Shown here piece by piece: positions 1-8,076 of a stretch of DNA of 64,000 nucleotides. Origin of the DNA: JAQUGA01 sp964521105 (GTDB taxonomy: Bacteria; Bacteroidota; Bacteroidia; Bacteroidales; WCHB1-69). The notes below the pieces were generated by a model, which was not told where the DNA came from, made no database searches, and saw only the letters and a program-made list of their open reading frames with translations. The number at the start of each line of letters is the position of its first letter. Within the stretch, counting starts at the first letter, position 1. The position numbers and the translations under genes are program-made. Where the stretch lies: assembly GCA_964521105.1 (NCBI GenBank), contig CAZFPO010000005.1, positions 4,881 through 68,880 of the forward strand, in the 5' to 3' direction.

Positions 1-1229
1 TTAAATATTTCGGTAGGCAATGAAATGGACATTTTTGTTCCAACCAAAAATTTGCCAGCAAATTGTAGTTCGGTATAATCGTGCCAGCCCTTAGTAATTT
101 GAGTAATTTTTTTTGTTTTTAATTCTAAGTTATAAAGTTGATGTGTTGCTTTAGTTGCACTAATAAAATAAATTGATTTTGAATCACTTGACCATTTAAA
201 GTTTTCGGAACTTTGGTCGAAATTCGAGGTATAATCTTCAGCTTTTTGAGTGGCAAAATCGTAAATCATTATCCGTTTTTTATCCGATTCAAACCCGGGT
301 GTTTTCATGCTGCTCCAAACAATGTATTTGCCATCGGGCGAAAATACTGGATCCATGTCATATCCTTTATTTAATTCACTAATATTCTCCGTTTTTTTTG
401 TATCTAAATTGTAAACGTAAATATCGCTATTTGTGCTTAAAGCATATTCTTTACCCGATTGCTTTTTGCAGGTATAGGCAATTTTTTTTCCGTCAGTACT
501 CCAACTTATTTGTTCCATTCCTCCATAAGGCATCATGGGTGCGTCAAAATGTTCTTTTCCCATGATGTCAATACCATTTTCAATTGTACTAGTATTGTAT
601 GGTGTGATGAAAATGTGCTGATACGAGAAATCTGTCCATGAATCCCAATGGCGATACATTAAATCGTCAAAAATCATGGCATTAGCTTTTGGTAAATCGG
701 GGTATAAGTCTTGAACCGTATATTCTAATTTAACATCTTTAATGTACAATAAATTTTTCTGATCGGGCGAAAACATAAAAGCATTTACCCCGTCTATAAT
801 ATTGCTAATTCGAGTTTTACCTGTTCCGTCTGGGTTCATTTCCCATATTTGAACCCCTTTTACTTCGGGCGATAAATAAATAATTTTTTTACCATCTGGA
901 CGCCAAATAGCATTAAATACCGAAAAATCTACATCGGTTAATTTGGTAACAACACCGCCTTGAATAGGTACAGAATATAAATTTCGTTTACCTTTATTTT
1001 CCGATAAATTATATTCGGTAACTCCAAATAAAACAGTTTGCCCATCAGGCGACACTTGAATTTCGCTAACTCGTCCGAGTGTCCATAAAAATTCAGGGGT
1101 CATCTTTGGCGGCTCAATGGTAGGTCTGATGCCTTTTTTAATGTTTGTTTGTTCGGTTGTTTGCGAAAAAACTACAGTAGTTATAAGCATAACTACACTT
1201 AATAAAATTGTTTTGTTTAATAATTTCAT
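1..1229 (-). CDS. S9 family (prolyl oligopeptidase/DPP-like) peptidase, N-terminal part
   Basis: Partial: about 409 codons are open from an ATG at 1229 to the left window edge, with no stop. A signal peptide (starting MKLLNKTILLSVVM, ending VVFSQ) points to export. After it come repeated beta-propeller blades with the signature SPDG or a variant: QVSPDGQTVLFG, WRPDGKKIIYLSP, FSPDQKNLLYI, SWSTDGKKIAY, VFSPDGKYIVW, KWSSDSKSIYF. This layout is that of secreted S9 peptidases, where a propeller filters peptides before a C-terminal alpha/beta hydrolase domain. That catalytic domain (GxSxGG, Asp, His) must lie beyond position 1, so activity cannot be judged here. It diverges from the rhodanese gene across a 144-bp spacer. 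A TolB-like propeller protein without a hydrolase domain is the alternative. Confidence 0.82.
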   Translation of the reverse strand, partial: MKLLNKTILLSVVMLITTVVFSQTTEQTNIKKGIRPTIEPPKMTPEFLWTLGRVSEIQVSPDGQTVLFGVTEYNLSENKGKRNLYSVPIQGGVVTKLTDVDFSVFNAIWRPDGKKIIYLSPEVKGVQIWEMNPDGTGKTRISNIIDGVNAFMFSPDQKNLLYIKDVKLEYTVQDLYPDLPKANAMIFDDLMYRHWDSWTDFSYQHIFITPYNTSTIENGIDIMGKEHFDAPMMPYGGMEQISWSTDGKKIAYTCKKQSGKEYALSTNSDIYVYNLDTKKTENISELNKGYDMDPVFSPDGKYIVWSSMKTPGFESDKKRIMIYDFATQKAEDYTSNFDQSSENFKWSSDSKSIYFISATKATHQLYNLELKTKKITQITKGWHDYTELQFAGKFLVGTKMSISLPTEIF

Positions 1230-1347
1230 GTTGAATATTTTTTGTAGCTAAATTAATAAAAAACCAGATTAATACATAAACCTGTGTGTTAATTTATTCT
1301 TTAATCTTAAAAAAAAACAAAAGATATCTAAATTGACTGAAAAAATG

Positions 1348-1355
1348 TACTTTTG
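1348..1355 (+). promoter_or_regulatory. Bacteroidota -7 element (TACTTTTG) for the 1374 operon
   Basis: TACTTTTG matches TAnnTTTG and lies 18 bp before the ATG at 1374. No convincing TTG is seen at the -33 distance, so this is a partial promoter match. Confidence 0.5.
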
Positions 1356-1373
1356 ATTTTAAATTTGTTATAA

Positions 1374-1754
1374 ATGGATTCAAAAATTAAAGTTTATACT
1401 CCAAAAGAAACACTTGATAAGTTTGGGTTTGATGATACAATTCTTTTGGATATTCGTGAAAATGAAATGCTTGGTTTCAAACGATTTGATGTACCTAAAC
1501 AGATTAATATTTCCAATAAAGAATTAGATGAAAAGTGGGTTATTTTACCATTAAATAAATTGATAATTGTTGCCGATACAAGTGGTGTTTTTGCTCGTAA
1601 ATCGGCTGAATTTTTATTTGAACAAGGTTTTAACGTTGCAATTTTAGCTGGCGGAATTGTAGAATGGGAGAGAGATGGATTAAAATTAGTCGAAAATTCT
1701 AGCGAGCGTTTGTCGGGTTCGTGTATGTGCCAGCTTCGTCCACGCGAAAATTAA
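1374..1754 (+). CDS. rhodanese-like domain protein without catalytic Cys
   Basis: A single rhodanese fold of 126 residues: LLDIRENEML near 24-33 is the usual substrate-side motif, and AILAGGIVEWERDGL near 90-105 is the conserved C-terminal GG-x-x-W element. The active-site loop, normally starting with Cys, reads VADTSGVFARKSA (66-78), so Asp68 occupies the nucleophile position. A Cys pair in SCMCQLRPR (Cys117 and Cys119) sits at the very C-terminus instead. No signal peptide, so cytoplasmic. It is first in a same-strand run with the exonuclease (10-bp gap) and the dehydrogenase (6-bp gap). A sulfurtransferase reaction through the classical Cys looks impossible; a binding role or use of the tail cysteines is inference. 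Confidence 0.85.
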   Translation: MDSKIKVYTPKETLDKFGFDDTILLDIRENEMLGFKRFDVPKQINISNKELDEKWVILPLNKLIIVADTSGVFARKSAEFLFEQGFNVAILAGGIVEWERDGLKLVENSSERLSGSCMCQLRPREN

Positions 1755-1764
1755 TTCTAAATGT

Positions 1765-2253
1765 ATGAATTTTATTAGTATTGATTTTGAAACTGCCACA
1801 GGGTATATGCACAGTGCTTGCGCTGTGGGCATTGTTATAATTGAAAATGGTGAAATTTACGATGAGTTTTATTCATTAATTCAACCTCCCGAAAATAAAT
1901 ACTGGTACTCGAATATTAATGTGCACGGAATCACACCAATGCAAACTTGTAAAGTTCCAACTTTTGATGAATTGTATTACAAAATTAAACCAATTCTATA
2001 CGGTAAAAAAATAGTGGCTCATAATGAAGCTTTCGACAGAAATGTATTAATGAAAACAATGATGTATTATGGATTAAATTACGAAGAATTAAATCTTCCA
2101 AAACGTTGGGATTGTACTTTGCAAATTTATCGCAAAAAAGGATTTTCACCTGCTAATCTTAAAGCCTGTTGTTCGAAGTTGTCTATTGAGTTAGATCATC
2201 ATAATGCATTATCCGATGCACGAGCTTGTGCTAAATTATACTTACTTAAATAA
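1765..2253 (+). CDS. DEDDh 3'-5' exonuclease (DnaQ/epsilon-like)
   Basis: A 162-residue stand-alone exonuclease domain. All catalytic residues of the DEDDh group are visible: Asp7 and Glu9 in SIDFET, Asp91 in AHNEAFDRNVL, and His146 plus Asp151 in HHNALSDARA. VHGIT at 53-57 is the further conserved motif of the epsilon group. Such proteins remove nucleotides from DNA or RNA 3' ends with two metal ions; without a polymerase or other domain the substrate cannot be told. It is co-oriented with the rhodanese-like gene (10-bp gap) and the dehydrogenase (6-bp gap), most likely one transcript, although no functional link is evident. Family is secure; role (proofreading, repair or RNA processing) is open. 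Confidence 0.9.
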   Translation: MNFISIDFETATGYMHSACAVGIVIIENGEIYDEFYSLIQPPENKYWYSNINVHGITPMQTCKVPTFDELYYKIKPILYGKKIVAHNEAFDRNVLMKTMMYYGLNYEELNLPKRWDCTLQIYRKKGFSPANLKACCSKLSIELDHHNALSDARACAKLYLLK

Positions 2254-2259
2254 TAAAAA

Positions 2260-3369
2260 ATGACTGAAAAAATTAAATGGATACCTTTTGAAATTATTGA
2301 ATCAATAATGATTAATCTTTTACAAAAGTCTGGTATCCCCGAAGCTGATGCAAAAATAGTAGCTGATGTACTAATTACTGCCGATAAACTGGGGATTGAT
2401 TCTCATGGCTCTAATCGTTTAAAACCTATTTATTTAGACAGAATTAAAGACGGTATTTTAAACCCTATTACTCAAATTGAAGTTGTGAAAGAAGGACCAA
2501 CAACTGCTGTGATTGATGGTCATAATGGAATGGGGCATGTTATATCCAAATTTTCGATGCAGATGGCGATCGATAAAGCTAAAAAATATGGAATGGGCAT
2601 GGTTGCTGTTCGTAACTCTACACATTATGGTATTGCAGGTTATTATGCTATGATGGCTACCAAAGAGAATTTAATAGGAGTGACCGGTACTAACGCCCGA
2701 CCTTCGATAGCTCCAACTTTTGGTGTCGAAAATATGATGGGAACAAATCCAATGACTTTTGGAATTCCTACCGACGAAGATTTTCCCTTTTTACTAGATT
2801 GTGCAACTTCGGTTACACAACGCGGAAAAATTGAAATTTATGCTCGCGAAGGAAAACCAGTTCCTAAAGGTTGGGTTATCGACGAAAATGGTGAAAGTAA
2901 AACCGATTCAAATGAAATTTTGCAAGATTTAATTGATGGAAAAGCGGCACTTACTCCTTTAGGTGGTATTGGCGAAGAAACAGGTGGTTATAAAGGATAT
3001 GGATATTCACTTGTGGTTGAAATTTTATCGGCTGCTTTGCAAAGTGGTGCGTATATGAAAATGCTACTTGGTTATAAAGATGGTGTTAAAATTCCATATC
3101 CACTCGGACATTTTTTTATTGCTATTGATGTAAATGCGTTTAATGACGTTGATGAATTTAAAAAAATTACAGGCGATATTTTACGAGAAATTAGAGCTTC
3201 AAAATTAGCACCAGGTGAAAAGCAAATTTTTAGCCCTGGCGAAAAAGAATATATTAAATGGATGTATCGAAAAGATAAGGGGGTGCCTTTTAATACAAAC
3301 CTGCTTTCTGAGTTCAAATTATTATGCAAAAACTACAATTTGTTGGAATTTGAACACTATTTTGAATAA
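2260..3369 (+). CDS. Ldh2-family malate/lactate/ureidoglycolate-type dehydrogenase
   Basis: A 369-residue NAD(P)-dependent 2-hydroxyacid dehydrogenase of the Ldh_2 family (the fold of AllD, ComC and YlbC-type malate dehydrogenase, unrelated to classical LDH/MDH). Visible family signatures are GIDSHGSNRL with His49, NSTHYGIAGYYA with His122 (the expected catalytic His region), the TGTNARPSIAPTFG stretch, and the nucleotide-site region GGYKGYGYSLVVEI. Length fits the family. Cytoplasmic. The start ATG follows the exonuclease stop by 6 bp. Substrate within the family (malate, sulfolactate, ureidoglycolate or another) cannot be decided from sequence. It converges with the next minus-strand gene across 7 bp. 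Confidence 0.9.
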   Translation: MTEKIKWIPFEIIESIMINLLQKSGIPEADAKIVADVLITADKLGIDSHGSNRLKPIYLDRIKDGILNPITQIEVVKEGPTTAVIDGHNGMGHVISKFSMQMAIDKAKKYGMGMVAVRNSTHYGIAGYYAMMATKENLIGVTGTNARPSIAPTFGVENMMGTNPMTFGIPTDEDFPFLLDCATSVTQRGKIEIYAREGKPVPKGWVIDENGESKTDSNEILQDLIDGKAALTPLGGIGEETGGYKGYGYSLVVEILSAALQSGAYMKMLLGYKDGVKIPYPLGHFFIAIDVNAFNDVDEFKKITGDILREIRASKLAPGEKQIFSPGEKEYIKWMYRKDKGVPFNTNLLSEFKLLCKNYNLLEFEHYFE

Positions 3370-3376
3370 TTTTTAC

Positions 3377-4150
3377 TTATTCCTCCAAAGTTTTATTGTT
3401 ATTCTTCTTATTTACAATTAATTCGCTGGGTTTAAAAACATATCGAACTTCTATTCCAAAATAATCGCCAATTGTTTTGGTTACCACCTTATTTATCGAT
3501 TTTGAAGTACTTAAGTTGTAATAATTTAAGTTAGTTTGATATAATTCGGCAAATAAATGATAAACAGGTCCGACATAAAAATATCCACTATTTTTCGAAC
3601 GATATTCAAACCCCACAGCTCCTTTAAATGTAGGTATAATGGTGCCTTTTCGTTGCGAAAATTGTTCAAAACTATAAATAGTTGAACCGGTAATGTTTTT
3701 TTTATCATTTCGTGTATACAAATTGCTGGGAATTAGTTGAAGAGATGTTCCAACTGATTGCCCCATGAAAATTTTTTCGGATAATTTTATATAAAAAGTT
3801 ATTGTAAATGGTATTTCAAAATTATCGGCTTCAAAATTAATTTTATCTTTAAAACTGCCATCTTCAACCGATACTAAAAAATTTCGGGAAACATAATTTA
3901 TACCCGTTTCAACCGAAAATTTAGGGGTCAGTTCTACCGATAAATGTGTTCCTAATGTAAATCCCGAAAGAGGCTTTGATGTAAATTTTACAGATTCTCG
4001 CATAATTTCGCTTGAGCGAATTCTAAACATTTCGAGGGGGATAATTGGCTCAACATGAACTCCAAAGGTAGCCCACTTTTTTTGTGCGTGTGTTTTCGTG
4101 CTCAATATCAAAATAATAAGCAATACGATATAAAACTTAAAACTTTTCAC
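3377..4150 (-). CDS. probable outer-membrane beta-barrel protein
   Basis: A 257-residue exported protein. The start is a GTG, chosen because the signal peptide (MKSFKFYIVLLIILIL, ending THAQ) begins exactly there. The mature part alternates hydrophobic and polar residues with many aromatic strand ends (HLSVELTPKFSVETGINYVSR, YFYVGPVYHLF, YFGIEVRYVF), as in the small PorT/OmpW-like barrels common in Bacteroidota. I do not recognise a named family. The last about 15 residues are Asn/Lys-rich. Function is unknown; a porin-like or structural role is inference. The promoter element at 4168-4175 fits a short leader. Confidence 0.65.
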   Translation of the reverse strand: MKSFKFYIVLLIILILSTKTHAQKKWATFGVHVEPIIPLEMFRIRSSEIMRESVKFTSKPLSGFTLGTHLSVELTPKFSVETGINYVSRNFLVSVEDGSFKDKINFEADNFEIPFTITFYIKLSEKIFMGQSVGTSLQLIPSNLYTRNDKKNITGSTIYSFEQFSQRKGTIIPTFKGAVGFEYRSKNSGYFYVGPVYHLFAELYQTNLNYYNLSTSKSINKVVTKTIGDYFGIEVRYVFKPSELIVNKKNNNKTLEE

Positions 4151-4167
4151 AATTCCTATTTAAATTG

Positions 4168-4175
4168 CAAATATA
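4168..4175 (-). promoter_or_regulatory. -7 element (TATATTTG) for the 3377-4150 gene
   Basis: On the minus strand TATATTTG ends 17 bp before the GTG start at 4150, consistent with transcription starting about 10-12 nt upstream of it. No clear -33 TTG is seen. Confidence 0.45.
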
Positions 4176-4213
4176 AATGAAACACTTTATTTATAAGTAA
4201 GAAAGTTTGTGTT

Positions 4214-5152
4214 TTATGTTTTTGTAACTAAATCCTTTTGCTTTGACATGATTTTATATAATAATCCCAATCGGACACTTAGGTAATCATTGTCGTGTAC
4301 TCCATATTCAAAAAGTGATTCTAAATTAATTTTTTGATTTATATTATACCTTACTAAACTTCTAATAACCCATGGCTTATCTCCGTTACCTATATATCCC
4401 TGATAGGACGCTGTTTGAATCGAAATAAGTACTCTTTTTAACTTATAATCTGTACCAGCCGAAAACATGTATGCATCGTTTTGTCGATTGTCATCTCTAT
4501 TTGTTTGCCAACAATAAAAACCTCCCGAACAATACATTCTAATATAATTTTCGTTATTCTTTGATACAAATATATTTTTTCCAAAACTTAAATCGAAAAA
4601 ATATCCTGGAGCATCGGTATATCGTGCATGACTTAAATTTGTACCCGATGCAGTTCGCAATCCCAACCTTAAAGCCATATCGGGTAACTTTTTTCGACCG
4701 CTAAAAAGTTGAATATTGTTAATTACATAAATATCGCCACCAGCAATGCCTGAACCTTGTTTTTTAAAAGTACGTCTTTCAATTCTTAAACTCGAATCGG
4801 TATTATAAAATTCAATAGGTACAACGTAACATTCGATATTTACTCGTTTTTTAACTATTGGAATTTCAATCCGTGAAAACAAATTTGTAGTTGGGTCTTG
4901 TTTATTGTAATGATATTCGCCAGCTAACATAATTTCCGTGTTTTCGCAGATTAATCCATTTTTAACATCAGGAATGGGTAACGCATTTGGTCCAAAGTAC
5001 TTGGCAGAATATCGCATGTATTTTGACCAGTGGGTGCGACCATCCCAATTATTATATGGGTCGCTTAAATCATTATCGGCTTGTGAGAAAAGCTTGATAC
5101 CTAAGAAAAATAAAGATGAAATAAGAAATATTCTTATGACCAAATGATTCAT
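4214..5152 (-). CDS. exported protein of unknown function, barrel-like C-terminus
   Basis: 312 residues from an ATG at 5152. A signal peptide (ending GIKLFSQ) is followed by a region rich in DNNW and HWSKYMRYS-type aromatic motifs, then strand-like segments (LRLGLRTASGTNLSH, YIRMYCSGGFYCWQ, LISIQTASYQGYIG, YLSVRLGLLYKI) ending in a short Lys-rich tail. The strand periodicity suggests an outer-membrane or outer-membrane-associated protein. I recognise no family. It is tandem with the preceding barrel gene (63-bp gap) but each could have its own transcript. Divergent from lepA; the two start codons are 95 bp apart. Confidence 0.6.
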   Translation of the reverse strand: MNHLVIRIFLISSLFFLGIKLFSQADNDLSDPYNNWDGRTHWSKYMRYSAKYFGPNALPIPDVKNGLICENTEIMLAGEYHYNKQDPTTNLFSRIEIPIVKKRVNIECYVVPIEFYNTDSSLRIERRTFKKQGSGIAGGDIYVINNIQLFSGRKKLPDMALRLGLRTASGTNLSHARYTDAPGYFFDLSFGKNIFVSKNNENYIRMYCSGGFYCWQTNRDDNRQNDAYMFSAGTDYKLKRVLISIQTASYQGYIGNGDKPWVIRSLVRYNINQKINLESLFEYGVHDNDYLSVRLGLLYKIMSKQKDLVTKT

Positions 5153-5233
5153 TTTTTGTCAGTGTGTGAAATTTTCCTTTTGCGAAAATACAAAAAAAGT
5201 ATAAATGATTGCTGAAAATTTCACTAAAAACAC

Positions 5234-5241
5234 TACTTTTG
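5234..5241 (+). promoter_or_regulatory. -7 element (TACTTTTG) directly upstream of lepA
   Basis: TACTTTTG ends only 6 bp before the lepA ATG (5248); a TTG lies at 5209-5211 with a 22-bp spacer. Because transcription in this promoter class starts a few bases past the element, the lepA mRNA should have almost no leader. Confidence 0.6.
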
Positions 5242-5247
5242 CAAACT

Positions 5248-7035
5248 ATGAAAAATATCCGAAATTTTTGCATTATAGCTCACATCGATCACGGCAAAAG
5301 TACTCTTGCCGACCGTTTACTTGATTACACAAACACAATCAAGGAAAAAGACAGAATGGAACAAGTCCTCGATAATATGGATTTAGAGAGGGAAAGAGGA
5401 ATAACTATAAAAAGCCATGCTATTCAAATGGAATATGAATTGAATGGTGAAAAGTATATTTTTAATTTAATTGACACACCTGGACATGTTGATTTTTCGT
5501 ATGAAGTGTCACGCTCGATTGCTGCCTGCGAAGGTGCTTTGCTTGTAGTTGATGCAACGCAAGGAATTCAAGCTCAAACCATTTCAAATTTGTATTTAGC
5601 CATTGAAAATGACTTGGAAATAATTCCTGTGCTTAATAAAATGGACATGGAAAGTGCTATGCCCGAAGAAGTTAAAGACCAAATTGTTGATTTAATTGGT
5701 TGTAAACGAACTGATATTATTGAGGCAAGTGGTAAAACCGGTTACGGTGTTGATTTAATTATGGAGGCAATTGTTGATAGAATTCCAGCTCCAGTGGGTA
5801 ACGAAAATGAACCTCTTCAAGCACTAATTTTCGATTCTGTTTTTAATTCATATCGTGGAATAATTGCTTATTTCAGAATTAAAAATGGGATTATTAAAAA
5901 AGGAGATTTTGTAAAATTTATTGCCACAGGTAAAGAATATTATGCTGATGAAATAGGCACGCTTAAACTCACAATGGAGCCAAAAAATATTTTAAAAGCA
6001 GGAGATGTTGGTTATATTATTTCTGGAATTAAAACTTCTAAAGAGGTAAAAGTTGGTGACACTATAACTCATGTTGCAAACCCAACACAAGAACATATTG
6101 CAGGTTTTCAGAATGTTAAACCCATGGTTTTTGCAGGTGTTTATCCTGTTGATGCCGACGATTACGAGGATTTACGCTCATCGTTAGAAAAATTGCAGTT
6201 AAACGATGCCTCACTTTCGTTTGAACCCGAATCGTCTGCTGCTCTTGGTTTTGGTTTTCGTTGCGGATTTCTTGGATTACTTCACATGGAAATTGTTCAA
6301 GAACGCTTGGATAGAGAATTCGATATGGATGTAATTGCCACTGTACCTAACGTTTCGTTTAAAGTTATTACAACAAAAGGTGAAACTATCGAAGTCCATA
6401 ATCCATCGGGCATGCCAGTTCCAAGCATTATTGAACATATTGAAGAACCATATATTAACGCTCAGGTAATTACAAAAGCTGAATATTTAGGCGGTGTAAT
6501 GAAACTTTGTATTGATAAAAGGGGAGTCCTGAAAAATCAAGTTTACCTCACAAGTAATAGAATTGAACTAACTTTTGATATGCCTCTGAGCGAAATCGTT
6601 ATCGATTTTTATGATAAACTAAAAAGTATTTCTAAAGGTTACGCATCTTTTGATTATCACATAACCGATTATAAACCAGCCAAATTAGTAAAATTAGACA
6701 TTCTTTTAAATGGGGATTCGGTAGATGCCTTATCCTGTTTAATTCATATTGATAATGCACACTCTTTTGGTCGTAGAATTTGTGAAAAACTAAAAGAATT
6801 AATCCCTCGTCAACAGTTTGATATTGCAATACAAGGAGCTATAGGAGCAAAAATTATATCCCGCGAAACCGTTAAAGCTCTTCGAAAAGATGTTACAGCC
6901 AAATGTTACGGTGGTGATATTACTCGTAAACGAAAACTATTGGATAAACAAAAGAAAGGCAAGAAACGAATGAGACAAATTGGTAATGTTGAAGTTCCTC
7001 AAACGGCTTTTCTTGCAGTTCTTAAACTCGACTAA
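5248..7035 (+). CDS. lepA: elongation factor 4 (LepA), ribosome-associated GTPase
   Basis: 595 residues, the usual LepA length. GTPase signatures are complete: P-loop AHIDHGKSTLADRLL, G2/G3 region with RGITIKSHA and DTPGHVDFSYE, NKMD for guanine recognition, and ASGKTGYGV. Domains II to V follow, including the GFRCGFLGLLHMEIVQERLDRE block and the LepA-specific C-terminus with CYGGDITRKRKLLDKQKKGKKRM, the basic segment reaching the peptidyl-transferase centre. EF4 back-translocates or remodels stalled ribosomes and is linked to 30S assembly; cytoplasm/membrane. An upstream TTG would add 13 residues, but the ATG gives the canonical MKNIRNFCIIAHIDHGKS start and the promoter sits inside that extension, so the ATG is chosen. 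Confidence 0.97.
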   Translation: MKNIRNFCIIAHIDHGKSTLADRLLDYTNTIKEKDRMEQVLDNMDLERERGITIKSHAIQMEYELNGEKYIFNLIDTPGHVDFSYEVSRSIAACEGALLVVDATQGIQAQTISNLYLAIENDLEIIPVLNKMDMESAMPEEVKDQIVDLIGCKRTDIIEASGKTGYGVDLIMEAIVDRIPAPVGNENEPLQALIFDSVFNSYRGIIAYFRIKNGIIKKGDFVKFIATGKEYYADEIGTLKLTMEPKNILKAGDVGYIISGIKTSKEVKVGDTITHVANPTQEHIAGFQNVKPMVFAGVYPVDADDYEDLRSSLEKLQLNDASLSFEPESSAALGFGFRCGFLGLLHMEIVQERLDREFDMDVIATVPNVSFKVITTKGETIEVHNPSGMPVPSIIEHIEEPYINAQVITKAEYLGGVMKLCIDKRGVLKNQVYLTSNRIELTFDMPLSEIVIDFYDKLKSISKGYASFDYHITDYKPAKLVKLDILLNGDSVDALSCLIHIDNAHSFGRRICEKLKELIPRQQFDIAIQGAIGAKIISRETVKALRKDVTAKCYGGDITRKRKLLDKQKKGKKRMRQIGNVEVPQTAFLAVLKLD

Positions 7036-7091
7036 ATATCACTTTTTCAAATACTTAAATTGTAATTTTTTGTCACAATGAGTTTCTTTCT

Positions 7092-8012
7092 ATGGATAAT
7101 TTTGCAAACCAGCACAAACTTATAGAAGGGGAGTGGTACTCACTCAAAATCCTTAAACTTATTGAATTTGAAAATGAGTGGTTTTATTTACTAGAAACTC
7201 CTTTTAAAACTCGCATCACAATTCCTGCAGAACCATACAAAAACTATTCATTTACAATAGGAGAGGAGATTCGCTGTAAAGTAGATAAAGTTAGCTGTAG
7301 TGGTAAAATATATTTAGAACCCGAACATCCATTTTATAAAGCAGGATTCATTTATTCGTTTGAATTTGCCAAAATTATTGAGGTGGATAGTTTATATGGT
7401 GGCAAAATAACTATTTCATACTATAAAGACAAACTTAATAATTTAATCGAAATTCCTATATGGATACCACCAAAAAATATTGAGAATCCTATCGATTTAA
7501 AGATACTGCGAATTAAAAAAGCTCAAATTATTGCTTTTCCAACTCAAAGTCCTTACATTACTGAATATAGCGACAATCAAGAACTTGAACTTACATTTTT
7601 CGAAAAGTTTATCAATCAATATGGTGAAATCGAATACATTGTGTTCGACCAATATGGTGGCTGGAATATAATTCCTGCAAAATATTTTTCAACTATCGAA
7701 ATACCTAAAAATTCAAAATTAAATGCAATTGCTGTTAAACATCCTACTAATAGTTATTTTTACATTCAGCCCGAGCATCCAATTTATAAAAATGGTAATG
7801 CATATCCGTTTGTTGTTACCGATGTGAAAATTAACACTAATACACTTAATAGCAATAATATACCTGAAATTGTAGTAAGTTTAAAAGATAATATTTACAG
7901 CAATTACAAACTTGTTTCATTTATCGAAAATCCTCCAAAAATTGGGGAAACAATATTGTTAATAACTTTGGGGATAAGAAAAGGTGTATTACACTTGCAT
8001 TTGCCAAAATAA
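7092..8012 (+). CDS. unrecognised cytoplasmic protein with duplicated PEHP module
   Basis: 306 residues, no signal peptide or membrane segment. I do not recognise the family. The protein contains an internal duplication about 150 residues apart: GKIYLEPEHPFYKAGFIYSF around 71-90 and SYFYIQPEHPIYKNGNAYPF around 221-240, each preceded by a beta-rich stretch with alternating hydrophobics. The chain ends in GIRKGVLHLHLPK, resembling the start of another copy. Small all-beta repeats of this type are compatible with OB-fold/S1-like domains, but that is inference. It lies between lepA (56-bp gap) and the relA-like gene (64-bp gap), two ribosome-linked functions, on the same strand. No other in-frame Met occurs near the N-terminus. 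Confidence 0.75.
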   Translation: MDNFANQHKLIEGEWYSLKILKLIEFENEWFYLLETPFKTRITIPAEPYKNYSFTIGEEIRCKVDKVSCSGKIYLEPEHPFYKAGFIYSFEFAKIIEVDSLYGGKITISYYKDKLNNLIEIPIWIPPKNIENPIDLKILRIKKAQIIAFPTQSPYITEYSDNQELELTFFEKFINQYGEIEYIVFDQYGGWNIIPAKYFSTIEIPKNSKLNAIAVKHPTNSYFYIQPEHPIYKNGNAYPFVVTDVKINTNTLNSNNIPEIVVSLKDNIYSNYKLVSFIENPPKIGETILLITLGIRKGVLHLHLPK

Positions 8013-8076
8013 AGTACTATATTTATAATCGTCAAACAATACATTATTTATCTTTCGTTAAACTAAAAAATTGCGA

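Noticed and set aside
3215..3421. A 68-codon plus-strand frame overlapping the end of the dehydrogenase
   Set aside because: Shadow frame of the Ldh2 gene with no protein-like features of its own.
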